A stretch of DNA of 64,000 bases from Skeletonema marinoi (lineage: Eukaryota; Bacillariophyta; Thalassiosirophyceae; Thalassiosirales; Thalassiosiraceae). Under the pieces are notes generated by a model, which saw nothing but the letters and a program-made list of their open reading frames with translations, was not told the origin of the DNA and ran no database searches. The stretch is from NCBI GenBank assembly GCA_030544225.1, contig CM060494.1:1798001-1862000 (forward strand), written 5' to 3'. The translations under genes and the position numbers were made by a program. This document shows, piece by piece, positions 53,301-63,170 of the stretch. Position 1 is the first letter of the stretch, and each line of letters opens with the position of its first letter.

Positions 53301-55649
53301 AATCAACCGCACGTCACAGTCCAACGCAGCAGCAAGTGCCATTGCAAGAATTGAGTGGCCGCCTAGATCATAGAAGTTGTCATTCATTCCAATGTCTTTG
53401 TCCGTATCAAGCACTGCTTGCCATTGCTTCACCATGTCCATCTCTTCTTTCGTTACTGGGGAGACATACTCTGTGTCAAAACCAGCTTTGCTAAGATCAT
53501 CTAATCCAGCCATCAGATACTTCCTGTCGATCTTGCCATTCAACGTCAAGGGAAATTCCTCCATTACCAACACATGCGACGGGATCATGTAAGATGTCAA
53601 CGAACATTTCTCTCCCTTCAACGCTTCCATCAACTTATCAGCAAATGCATCATTCTCAGAGGAATCTACCACACCCGACGCCACAAATGCAACCAGCTTC
53701 TCCTCGTGCACCACTACCAACGCACCATTCACTCCTTTTTGCTTCTCCAGCTCTGCTTGGATCTCGCCAAGCTCAATGCGGTAACCGCGCACCTTCACTT
53801 GATGATCGAACCGACCTAGGTAGACAAGTTCTCCGTCTTCGTCCCACTTCACTCGATCGCCAGTCTTGTACACTCTGCCTGGGCCGAATGGATTTGAGAT
53901 GAATTTCTCAGCTGTAAGCTCCGGTCGGTTGTGGTACCCGATACTGACACCTATTCCTCCAACCCAAAGCTCTCCAGACACGCCTGGTGGACAGAATGTA
54001 CCATCGTCAGGATGCACCACATAACACAGCGTGTTTGGGAGGGGACGGCCGATTGTATCTGATCTGTTACCAGCGGAGCACATGATAGAGATCTCTGTAG
54101 GTCCATAACCATTGACAAAAGTGGAGACCTTTGATTCGAGACCCTGAATACAAGCCTCACCGCCAACAAGCATGATAGCAACTTCATTTGTCTTGTCTTG
54201 GAGGAACATATCAGCCACAGAAGGCGTGCATATCAACATTGTACAACACTTCATATCCAAACTCAAAGCGAGACCACTGCCCAGTGTACCGAAGTATCCA
54301 TACACAAACATGTCGAATATGAGAGGTGCAGCACATCCAACTACATCCTCTTCCGGTGTACCCTTACTGAATACTTCTACCCCAGACTCATAAAACATCA
54401 TATTCACTGGCCCGATATGGTGGCATGCCACACCCTTAGGGGTACCTGTCGTTCCACTCGTGTAGATCATATACGCACAGTCAGTAGGCTTGACAAGACG
54501 CAGGAGTTGTGTATCATCGTGAGAAGTATTCCTTACTGCTTCCTCCACAAGAACCTTCTCAAATCCTCCCTCGACCAAATCGACGTACTCGCCCACAGTC
54601 ACCAACAGCTTCATATCTGTATCCTCCGCAATGAACTTGATCCTCTCTGGCGGGAAAAGCACAGCATCCATCGGGACATACGCTGCACCAGACTTCAACA
54701 CTGCCAGCACGGCCACGTGCATCTCAAACGTCTTCTCTCCCATCAAAATGCCTACGTAAGTGTTGGGTTTGGCTCCACGTCGCTGCAGCTCCACAGCTAG
54801 CCTATGTGCCTGTGCATCAAGCTCTGCGTACGTCATCTTCTCGGTACCAGACTTGTTCAACAAGGCAATGGCGTCGGGCCTTGTACGAGCCTGCTTCTCA
54901 ACGAGCTCATGGAGGCAGGAACGAATGATTGGGTCTTCGGGTCCACGGGCCAATCTCAACGCCTGTTCTTTCTCTTGTGGGAGGAGGTTATCGATTGGAG
55001 TTGGAACAGATGAAGATGTTTGCATAGTCAAGATTTGACTGATGATTTGTTGGAATCGGTCCTCGATGCCAGGCCAGGGGCCAATGCCACTCTCAAAGGA
55101 TATTTCGATGCTTCCATCTCCGCTGCTGCATTCCATCCAATTGACAAATAGTTGCAAATCGGAGTCCGGACATGTATTGTTCTGCTCAACAGTTGATTTG
55201 TTGATTGATAGAGACACGCTGCATCCATACCCCATTCTTTGGACTTCTTCATAAGAAATCTTAGAGTAGGGAAGAATTTCTTTCGTCCACCGCTCATGGA
55301 GCTCTTGAATAGATTCTTTTCCACCACTTTTCTTCCCTTCAAATGGGACGAGAAGAATTTTACCCCTTTCCTGGTACACTCCAATGGCGAAAGCTTCATG
55401 GCTGTAGGCTCGCAGAGTGTGATGAAGCACCCTCAATACAAACACATCCGTAGATACCTTGTTTTTGTCACAGAATGCTTGAATGTTTGACGCGATGGCG
55501 CTGTCGATGATAGCACAGTTAACGTCGGGTGGACCTTTTCCTACAAAGGAAGATCCAAAATCAACCTCCAGCCTTGGAGGAGTATCAACCAGAATGCCTT
55601 TCCACACGTCAGCCAAATTGGCTGATGTCGATGTTGCAATGGCTGTCAT
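38865..55649 (-). CDS. Giant NRPS: five tandem modules plus Pls/PosA-like membrane terminal domain
   Basis: Exon 1 runs 55649 to about 40038 (5204 codons), exon 2 is 39963-39721 (81 codons) and exon 3 is 39622-38865. Order: half C domain, A1-T1, then four C-A-T modules. The terminal region has six membrane helices and two left-handed beta-helix (hexapeptide) segments, as in bacterial epsilon-poly-lysine synthetase and its relatives. Motifs include HHSIADG (C), YTSGTTGTPKG, GYGPTE, YKTGDRV and NGKIDRK (A), and DLGGHS/KGGHS (T, phosphopantetheine Ser). There is no thioesterase. The donor of intron 1 (GTGTCA) is weak and its exact place uncertain. As assembled, a TGA interrupts module 5 (42728-42726) and exon 3 changes frame once near 39115. 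It may be membrane-bound; the peptide product is unknown. Bacterial origin by transfer is plausible. Confidence 0.85.
41390..44336 (-). other. NRPS module 5: C5, A5 (interrupted), divergent T5
   Basis: C5 and A5 continue the near-identical repeat as far as NGKIDR (about 41690). After that the sequence is unique, and T5 is a different carrier domain (FMEKGGHSLLVMKTAG) resembling that of stand-alone A-T-terminal-domain synthetases. The A5 pocket equals modules 2 and 3 (GVAGEA, TETYYCTGGD). A single TGA (42728-42726) replaces the Gly codon GGA found at the same place in all four other modules, before the ATP-binding loop; the frame is otherwise open through it. Confidence 0.75.
41690..43301. repeat. 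NRPS tandem repeat copy 5 (partial, about 1.6 kb)
   Basis: The repeat is cut short: similarity ends at the NGKIDR codons of A5, where the unique T5 and terminal domain begin. This junction probably marks the original gene into which extra A-T-C units were amplified. Confidence 0.85.
43302..46262. repeat. NRPS tandem repeat copy 4 (2961 bp)
   Basis: This unit has A4, T4 and C5. Differences from copies 2 and 3 concentrate near 45190-45215, over the A4 pocket loop, with a 3-bp length difference. Confidence 0.9.
44337..47297 (-). other. NRPS module 4: C4, A4, T4
   Basis: C4 has HHSIADG. A4 has GVAGEA like modules 2, 3 and 5 but a distinct pocket loop, GYGPTETSILCTGGN, one residue longer. This is partly like A1 and partly like the others, so it looks like a recombinant or a third specificity. 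One substitution, VSIEYHNRP for VSIGYHNRP, lies after the pocket. T4 has LGGHS. Confidence 0.75.
46263..49220. repeat. NRPS tandem repeat copy 3 (2958 bp)
   Basis: This unit has A3, T3 and C4. The antisense strand has long open frames repeated at the same period, which are shadows of the coding repeats. Confidence 0.9.
47298..50255 (-). other. NRPS module 3: C3, A3, T3
   Basis: This module has the same order and the same pocket residues as module 2 (GVAGEA, TETYYCTGGD), so it should load the same substrate. Only scattered single-base differences from module 2 were noticed, for example LEITRS for LERTRS after T in one unit. Active-site motifs HHSIADG and LGGHS are intact. Confidence 0.75.
49221..52178. 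repeat. NRPS tandem repeat copy 2 (2958 bp)
   Basis: This unit has A2, T2 and C3 and differs from copy 3 by only a few bases seen by eye. Confidence 0.9.
50256..53213 (-). other. NRPS module 2: C2, A2, T2
   Basis: The full condensation domain begins at VPQLTRTEQRM and includes HHSIADG, the expected catalytic motif. A2 carries FDVFVYGYFG, IKVMGVAGEA and GYGPTETYYCTGGD; T2 carries DLGGHS. The pocket loop is one residue shorter than in A1 and A4, which makes the repeat period 2958 rather than 2961 bp. It is near-identical to module 3 at the base level. Confidence 0.75.
52179..55139. repeat. NRPS tandem repeat copy 1 (2961 bp)
   Basis: Copy 1 runs from the WMECSS codon of module 1 to the same codon of module 2. 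It includes A1, T1 and C2. It is the most diverged copy, with differences clustered at about 54060-54190 over the A-domain pocket. Confidence 0.9.
53214..55649 (-). other. NRPS module 1: half C domain, A1, T1
   Basis: Residues 1-225 contain only the C-terminal half of a condensation domain (DTPPRLEVDF, LRAYSHEAFAIG) without the HHxxxDG active site. A1 spans about 226-712 and T1 about 720-798 (NFYDLGGHSILAM). The A1 pocket region differs from the other modules: VAIMLVGGEA and GYGPTEISIMCSAGN. By hand alignment to GrsA, the pocket Asp of FDMF is kept, consistent with an alpha-amino acid. The upstream 170 residues are unique to this module; the near-identical tandem repeat starts at WMECSS (55139). 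Confidence 0.75.
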
Positions 55650-55996
55650 TTTTTGGTTGCTTGGTCGCCTTCAAACTGATCTCTGAATCAGTAGACAAGC
55701 AGAAGCAGCAGGCTCAATCTCAATAAAATCGCAATATATGGTACTTGCTGTATTAAGGAAGGGAAGAGAGCATGTGATGAGAAGATTCAAGTGATGCTAT
55801 TACGAGTTTCATGCAAATCTTCCACTACTACTTCTACCACATGTGGTGGATCTTCTACTTACTCTCTCACCTTTTGGGCAAGTTGTGTTGGGAAGTGCGT
55901 GAGACGTATGTATGCGCTGCCGCTGCTGTTTCAGGCTGCACACTGACAGCCTCGCGTGAGGCTGTTGTAAGCTAGCCCACCAAACTTTGCTTGGGA

Positions 55997-56368
55997 CAAC
56001 ACATCATTGAGGAATCAAAGAAGTCAACAGAATCCCTCCAAGTTTAACAGGTCGCAGTCTCGATACATAGAAGCGGGATGCCACTCTGATGATACAAATT
56101 GTTGTGGAACTTGGAGGAATACTTTCGACTTCTTTGATGCCTCAGAATTGTCGACGATGCCGCGCTTTCGAGCGACTTTTTCTGACATGATTGTTCCTTC
56201 TTGTGGTATTTGGAAAGTAAGACGTGGTGAAGTAGTATGTTGAGGTTTACGTTGGTTTGGCGAAGTCGGCAGGCTCAATTGTCACGTGCTCTGCGTACGC
56301 ACGTGGTCGACAACCTGTCTCAACACATCATTGAGGCATCACAGAAGTCAACAGAATTCCTCTGTGTT
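55997..56368. repeat. Direct repeat pair, about 48 bp, 324 bp apart
   Basis: The block starting CAACACATCATTGAGG at 55997 (with AAGTCAACAGAATCCCTC after it) recurs at 56321 with a few substitutions. Short TTTGGCGAAG and GTATGTTGAGG words also recur after each copy, so the duplicated unit may originally have been longer. No terminal structure identifies a transposon. Confidence 0.7.
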
Positions 56369-57238
56369 TAGTCTTGTCGAGCGACGTTTTAGATAACCCG
56401 TTTGGCGAAGTATGTATGTTGAGGTAAGTATCGTATGTTAGTCAAAAACGGTTCTTTTTGGCTAAGATTTCCTGCCCGAACCCTCCGGATTTGCAACTAT
56501 TTTTGCAACCAAAACACGTGTCACAACGCTACGTGACGGGCGTACATGTCACACACATTTATTTTTCTAAGACAAACTCTCCGTGCATTCGAATGCAATC
56601 AATAATCTGGTCTAATGGCTATGTTTCGAGACAAATATATTGCTATCATAACTGCCTTAGTAGACTATATTAATGGTGTTAATCCTTTGTCCTTTCTGTG
56701 TCCTGGGGCCAAGAAAATGTACACATATTAGCGTTTCCAGAGGGTACATACTTTTCACTTCCAGCGGATTGCTAAGCTCATACAAAGAGATGAATTGCAC
56801 AAATCTTTCGGCTGTACGCCTTGCACGGTCGTGTTAATGCCGCTGATAGCATAGGCTGTCATGAAAGTGGAACAATCGGGCATACCCGCGGCTCTTGCCT
56901 ACACTGCCGCGTTTCATATCTTCATCCTCATCACCGACAACATGTGCACACCATCAATGCACCTAATTCAACAACAATTTCCATATGGTCGGAAGTCTCC
57001 AGTCTATCATCCATCGTGTAGACAAGTCATGTCGATGTAATGTTTGCTTAACTTGCAGAGAGGATAGTGTTTGTGTATTATTTGAACGTTGTAGATGTTG
57101 AAAATGATATCTATCCATCTAGCACGATGCGGCAGCCTTCAACAAGGCGCATATTGTGGATTTATAACTGATACTACAGCAACAGGCGCTCAGTGCCCAT
57201 TAACAGCCATATGAACTCCATTCAAGTGAAAACAAGCC

Positions 57239-57480
57239 TCACATATCTTGCGAGCTGAGCGTTGATGTGTCGCTCGATGTGGCCATTTCCTCGAGCTGCT
57301 TCGACTCCTCCTTTACGATATTTTCCGCGGCAAGAGCTGGCATGCCCGAGAAATCACGGTTAGGAAGCGGCCGACGTGTTTTTATGGCGACTGCATTGGC
57401 TGGGCTGCCTCGTAAAGGGGTGGTAGCGAGTGGCTCATCATGGTTACCGAGATGTGTTTTTGGAGCGGGCGGGTAAAAGC
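57239..57480 (-). pseudogene. Coding-like 3' fragment of an unknown gene
   Basis: On the minus strand about 80 codons stay open to a TGA at 57241-57239. The composition is protein-like (RRPLPNRDFSGMPALAAENI, then a charged segment with KEESKQLEEM) and higher in GC than the neighbourhood. There is no start codon at the upstream end, which abuts the TTGCAA-rich hairpin. It could be the tail of a gene whose remainder is lost or an exon of an unseen gene. No family is recognised. Confidence 0.3.
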
Positions 57481-57512
57481 GTCACACGTGAGTTGCAAAA
57501 GTTGCAAAAGTA

Positions 57513-57560
57513 ACCCTCTTTTTGCAACCCGTTTTGCAACTTGGGTTGCAAAAAGGGGGT
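57513..57560. repeat. TTGCAA-rich imperfect hairpin (18-bp arms)
   Basis: ACCCTCTTTTTGCAACCC (57513-57530) pairs with 57543-57560 with a single mismatch across a 12-nt spacer that itself contains TTGCAA. Two direct copies of AGTTGCAAA precede it at 57491 and 57500. The structure is clear; function is unknown. Confidence 0.75.
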
Positions 57561-58414
57561 AAAGTACTACTGTGAGCGACCAGATACTACCCAAAATGTT
57601 GTAGTAACTTTTAGGGTATAATTTTACAAAATGCTACAGAGGAACTAAAACTGTTTGTGGTAGATCGACGTGGCATATACGTCACATATATGGGCCGAGA
57701 TGCGACAGGCGTTGGGTGCCGGGCGTGAAGGCTGCCATTATCTTGTCTCTAATTCAGTGGAGTCCCATTTTGGTTTGCCCGCAAATGCCCCGCACAGGCA
57801 CTGCCCGCACAGGATAAGATAAAATAATAAAATGTAACTATTGTATCGACGTCATCTAATGTACTGTCGGAATTTTGGCGATTTCGGGTGTTTGATTGTA
57901 CTTACGCTACGTAGTGTCACGTGTCACTGTCTTTGGCAACTCCACATTTTACTCTAAGAAGGAATTAAGTCAAAAACAAGATGCACCTAAAATACCTATA
58001 AAGTCCGCTTGAGGTCCGTCCGTCACCCAAAGTGTCGCAACGTGTATCACTTTCTTCTGAGAACAGCTGTCAGAATTCCAAAAGTTCTTCTCTTCCTGCG
58101 ATACTTAAGTATTTAAAAGAGTACAACTATATAATCACACAGTGCGAGTGGTGTGTGTCAACCATCAGATGTGAAGAGGGTGTGGACACAAACGAGTGGC
58201 GCGCCACAAGTTTTGGTCACGCCACTCTTCAACATCTGAGAGTTTGATTACACCAAGAGCACGACGGTGGTTATGTTTGTGAAGCGTACGAGTGTTGATC
58301 TCAAGCAACGGCGTGCGGTCTAAAATTGCTTTACATGGACCACGAACACTTTGGTTGTAGACGTTTTCTGCCATTCATGCTTCGTTACACTCTGCATTCA
58401 TGGCGAACAAAACA

Positions 58415-58570
58415 CTCCAGTGTGGTCACAAATTAACCGTTGTGTGACCAACACTGCAAGGTTGTGACGATTTGTTTGCGTGATGTGACCAAATCGTGAG
58501 TGGTCACAAATAAAGCATTTTGTAACCGCACGCTGGCGCTTGTGATCAACACAGTGGCGTCACACCACTT
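58415..58570. promoter_or_regulatory. TGGTCACAAAT / TGTGACCA motif cluster upstream of the dehydrogenase
   Basis: GTGGTCACAAAT occurs twice (about 58421 and 58500) and the inverse TGTGACCAA twice (about 58443 and 58483), with weaker variants TTGTGACG and TTGTGATCAAC. All fall within 215 bp upstream of the dehydrogenase start codon. Repeated, bidirectional copies suggest binding sites for a dimeric factor, but no known diatom factor is implied. Confidence 0.4.
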
Positions 58571-58632
58571 CTTTCACTTCGGCTCCATTAGAAGACTTGA
58601 CGCGACCGAAACCAGTAATAGTATCCAATCAA

Positions 58633-60792
58633 ATGATGCTAGCGACACGACTACGCTCAATCCGATCCAATCTCGTCACCGCTGCTGCCTTCTCCACCCA
58701 GCCATTTGAGCAACGCTTCAAATACGATGCACCATGGCTTCACTACTACACCAATCACAAACACCCTGACGTCATGAACTTTATCAACGGATCGTTCCAA
58801 CACCCTAATGATGCCAATATGAAATTTTCTGACAATATCGAATGCTCGGATCCAAGCACCAACAAAGTGCTCTCCTACATCCCAGAATCTTCTAGCAAAC
58901 AAGATGATGCATCCACAACCCCGTCATCATTAGAGCAGGCAATCTCTGCTGCCAAAGGCGCATACCCCTCATGGTCATCTACACCAGTGCAAACTCGTCA
59001 ACGCCTTTTATTGGAATATGCTCATTTTTTACATAAGAAGGAAGTTCGTGAAGAGATTGCGTATTGGATTACTTTGGAAAATGGGAAGACTATGGCGGAT
59101 GCTATGGGGGATGTTTGGAGAGGGTTAGAGGTGGTGGAGGCTGCTACTAGGGTTGGTAATGATATGATGGTGAGTTAAGGAGATTATTTCATTGCGAAAC
59201 ATAATTGTGCACGTAATATTATTGTGCTAAACTTACATTGCTCGTATCGTATCATTATTCAGGGCGATTCATTGCAAAATCTGTCTTCTGGGCTTGACAC
59301 CATTTCCTACAGAGTTCCACTTGGAGTATGTGCTGGAATAGCACCATTCAACTTTCCTGGTGAGCTCACAGAGAGAAAGCATTGAATTGTAAAACAACAA
59401 AACTTGCATCATAATATCATGTACTAACTTGCATCATAATATCATTTGCTTACTAACTTGCATCGCTTCAGCCATGATACCCCTGTGGATGGCACCGCTC
59501 TCATTGGCGACGGGGAATACTTACGTCCTAAAACCTTCAGAGAAGACTCCGTCGGCTTCAATGCTGTTGGCAAGTTACCTCAATGATTTAGGATTGCCTC
59601 CTGGTGTTTTGAATGTGGTCAATGGTTCCCGTGATACAGTAGACGGTTTGTTAACTCATCCTGATATCAAGGCTATATCCTTTGTTGGTTCCAATAGTGC
59701 AGGAGAACATATTCATGATGTTGGTAGTAAGAATGGGAAGAGAGTTCAGGCGAATTTGGGAGCAAAGAATCATGCCACGATATTGATGGATGATGCTGAT
59801 AGAGTATCTACAATCAAGGCTATTGTGGGTGCTGCGTTTGGTGCGGCTGGTCAAAGGTGCATGGCTCTTTCAGTAGTTATTTTGGTAGGTGATCTGAGCG
59901 AGAGCCAGGGATGGGTTGATGAGGTCGTGGAAGAAGCGAAGAAGTTGAAAGTTGGGAATGGATTTCAAGAGGGTGTGGATGTAGGTGAGTACTTGCTGTC
60001 TCCATCGCATTGAGATGATTATTGCTTCCATATCTCGAATATCTCTCACGTTGAATGCAACAACTTAGGGCCTCTGATTAGCAAGGAGGCAATTGAAAGA
60101 GCGCAGGCAATTATTCAAAGCAGCATCGATGAGGGTGCGATATGTAGATTGGACGGAAGAGGTGTCGTCGTTGATGGATTTGAAGAGGGTAATTTTCTTG
60201 GCCCAACTTTAATCGATTTGAATTGTGTCAATTCCAATGAGCCAATTACTAATCCTGCATACACTGAGGAGATCTTCGCGCCTGTTTTGACAATTTTGAC
60301 AGTACCAACATTGGATGATGCAATCAAAATCACAAATAACAATCCTTATGGAAACGGCTGTGCTCTGTTTACATCTTCTGGAGCAGCTGCCCGAAAGTAT
60401 CAATTCGAAATCGAAGCTGGACAGGTAGGCATTAAGTAAGTATATTTGTTGAGCTCTGGTTCATAATGCAACAATTGAAGGAAATTCACACTCAATTTGC
60501 CCTTCGTGACTTGCAGTGTCCCAATTCCAGTCCCTCTTCCCTTCTTCAGTTTCACAGGGAACAAGGCCTCTATCCGAGGAGATGTAAACTTTTATGGCAA
60601 GGTGAGTCTGTTGCTTCGGTTCGCTTCACATTACATCAGTAAACTCTCTTCAAACGAATTATTTTGACTTTGTCCTTGCTCTAGTCGGGTGTGAATTTCT
60701 TCACGCAATTGAAAACTGTGACGAGCAACTGGCAATACCAAAAGGGAGCTGATTTGGGAGGAGTTACGATGCCAGTTGTAGGGAAGAAATGA
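58633..60792 (+). CDS. ALDH6: Methylmalonate-semialdehyde dehydrogenase (ALDH6), mitochondrial, six exons
   Basis: Exons are 58633-59169, 59263-59359, 59472-59984, 60069-60435, 60517-60601 and 60685-60792. All introns are 81-112 bp with GT-AG ends and join in frame to give 568 aa. The enzyme converts (methyl)malonate semialdehyde to propionyl- or acetyl-CoA in valine and pyrimidine breakdown. Family marks are [41 protein letters not shown], the catalytic Cys in GQRCMALS, and the C-terminal [13 protein letters not shown] and [16 protein letters not shown] typical of this CoA-dependent class. The first about 25 residues are basic and hydroxylated ([20 protein letters not shown]), a good mitochondrial presequence. 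The segment between presequence and catalytic core is slightly longer than usual. Confidence 0.93.
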
Positions 60793-61318
60793 ACGAGTTG
60801 ATAGATTGCGAAGCACAGGTAGCTTGTAACAAAAGGAGTGACTTTCATTTGCTGCTGCAGTGCGATGACCCTTCACTAAGGGGGTGCAACCCCAGATATT
60901 CGAATTTCAAACCTAATATATTTCATCCATTATTGACCAAAAACCTTCATATATACCCCCATTAGAGATCTCCAAAGTTTGGTGGTGTTATATCATTGGG
61001 TTGTGTGGATATCAGCCTCCGCATAGGGGCACTTTGGGCTTCATGGGATTGAAATTTGAAATGGCAGGATGAGTCGAGTCAAATATGGCGCCAACTTGTT
61101 AGCGAGACGTCGGAATTGGTACTGATCGCCAAACACCATCTACTGATCTCTTCACAACATGCCACAATGATAGATGGATACAATGGGTTCACCCCATACA
61201 ACAGCAGTATACATCAACAGGTAGAGGTAGCATTAACTAAAGACGAGATAAGACTGACATGAATTAACTAACGTACTGGCTAGGCTACACAGTACATATG
61301 GCTCGACCAATTCTTTGA
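60793..61318. other. Convergent intergenic region, nothing recognised
   Basis: These 526 bp separate the stop codons of the dehydrogenase and the phosphate transporter and should hold both 3' UTRs. A short open frame at 61056-61262 has no supporting feature. Confidence 0.45.
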
Positions 61319-63170
61319 CTACGCAAAGCCTGAAGCAGATGGAGCGTAGTATGCAAAGGCAAACACTCCTGCATTAATGATACAAACAGCCACGAACGTT
61401 CCGACCCATCCGAGGATAACTTTCAACACAAACCAAGGATTTAGATTGCCTGAACGGTTGCCCTTCTCTCCACCAAGCAAGCCCACACCAATTGTGCCAC
61501 CCACTTGACATTGAGTGGTCGATACGGGAATGCCGATGAAGCTTGCAATTACGACCACGAACGAGGCTGCGAGTTCAATGCAGAATCCACGGGAAGGAGA
61601 CATTTTTGTAATCTTGTACCCAAGACTAATCATCAGTTTGTACCCGTACAAAAGGAGCCCAAGGACAATGCCCGCTGCACCGAGAAAAATAATCCACTTG
61701 GGCACGGGATTCTTTGAGTTGACCTCGCCGGTATTATAGAAGCAATGGGCCCTATCGCGTTGGCGACGTCGTTTGCACCACTGTTAAAGTTGTTCGGATT
61801 GAGTACGCAGTTTAACCATGATCTATAATAAAAAAATTGATAAACAAATTGGATATGTACTTACTGGGCAAAGGATAAGAGACAAGCAGTAAGCACTTGC
61901 AGGTAAGAGAACATCTCTTCAGCTCGAGGATCAAATTCTTCCCCGGTCTCCCACATTTCCTTCGCTTTGGCCGATCCTGCAAATGCTTCAGCCTCGATGT
62001 CCCTATTGATAGTAGCATCTCCAAGCTTCGACATGGATTTGTGGAACGATGCAGTCATATTCTTCTTGATGCGCTCAGAGCGGCTGATGTTTGCATCCGT
62101 AGTTTTGGAGTCAGTGGGCTGTTCTTCGCCATCTTGTTCTTCGGCCTTCTCCTCCTCCCCATCCTCCCCTAGAATTTTCTTCATCATTGCACTCTTCTTT
62201 TCCTCTCCTTCTCCAGCCTCTGCATTCTCATGAGCCACATCTTCATTCTCTTTATCAGTCTTTGCTTTCTCCAATCTTTCCATCTTGGCCTCAACACGCT
62301 TCTGCAAGTAAGGTGATAGCAAAAAGTGAAAGACAACGGCAAGGAAGAAAGAAATACAAAAGCCAGCAGGAATCATGAACTTTAGACCCCACTCTTTGAT
62401 TTGTGGACTGTTTTTTCCAGCTTTGTAGAAGACCATGAATAGGTCGATACCAATGGCGATAAAGATGATGAATGGATAGAGCGTGATGGCACGCTTGTAG
62501 GGCACCTCAGACAAGAGGATGAACTTTCTTGTCACCCAAAAGAAGAGAGCAGCTGCAGTTCCTGTGATGACAGGAGCAGCAACCCAACTGATGAAGATTT
62601 TTCCAACTTCCATCCAATTGATGGAACTAAAACCCTTAGCAGCCAACGAGAATCCCACAATGCTTCCCACAATAGTATGAGTTGTGCTCACAGGAAGTGC
62701 TAAATAATTTGCCACAGCAAGGATGAAGGAAGCAGCCACCAGGGACGTCAACATTCCATACATGAGCACACCTGGTTCATCTGCGTAGAGTGATGTGTCG
62801 ATCATTTTTCCCTTGATCGTAGAGGTAACACTAGCTCCCAAAAGCATCGCGCCAAGGAATTCACAAATACCGGCGATAACAACAGCCTGTTTCAGAGTGA
62901 CTGACTTGGCTGAGACACTGGTAGCGAACGCTGCATGCAGAGGAACCCCATGATGTTAGACAGCTTAATCTCAAGAATATCACATCTTGTGTATCATGTG
63001 CTGCAAAACTCACCGTTAGCAACATCATTAGCCCCAATCCCACACGCCATCAAGAATCCAAAGATCCCCGCTGCAATTGTCATCCAAAAGTATTGTTGGC
63101 AGCAGTCGACGGTAACATCTTGGAGGAAACGAGCCGACTGGGCGGCGAAGGATATCAACTGTTCGTTCAT
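61319..63170 (-). CDS. PiT-family inorganic phosphate transporter (Na+/Pi or H+/Pi), three exons, one apparent base lost
   Basis: Exons are 63170-63014, 62930-61865 and 61822-61319. Introns are 83 and only 42 bp (GTAAGT...TTATAG). The two PiT signatures, GANDVANA, appear once across the exon 1/2 junction and once at the start of exon 3 (NSGANDVANAIGPIAS). Paired PVSTTHTIVGSIVG and PVSTTQCQVGGTIG segments show the inverted-repeat membrane fold. A long hydrophilic loop (about residues 270-400, acidic, with EGEEKKSAMMKK) separates the halves. It imports phosphate at the plasma membrane or an organelle. Between GPIAS and NTGEV (about 61733-61739) the frame shifts by one base, and exon 3 is one base short of an intact frame. 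It is otherwise normal, about 575 aa. Confidence 0.85.

Larger units (their letters stand above)
55650..58632. other. Gene-poor region upstream of the NRPS and of the dehydrogenase
   Basis: About 3 kb lack a confident gene. Contents described separately are a 48-bp direct repeat pair (55997, 56321), a coding-like remnant (57239-57480), a TTGCAA hairpin (57513-57560) and TGGTCACA/TGTGACCA motifs (58420-58510). The NRPS promoter should lie in the first few hundred bases; nothing specific is recognised there. Confidence 0.5.

Noticed and set aside
42360-54800. Repeated 200-codon open frames on the plus strand across the NRPS
   Set aside because: They recur with the module period and are antisense shadows of the A domains; no protein-like pattern.
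43302-55139. Tandem repeats as satellite DNA or an array of separate genes
   Set aside because: The units share one continuous reading frame and keep catalytic motifs, so they are protein modules.
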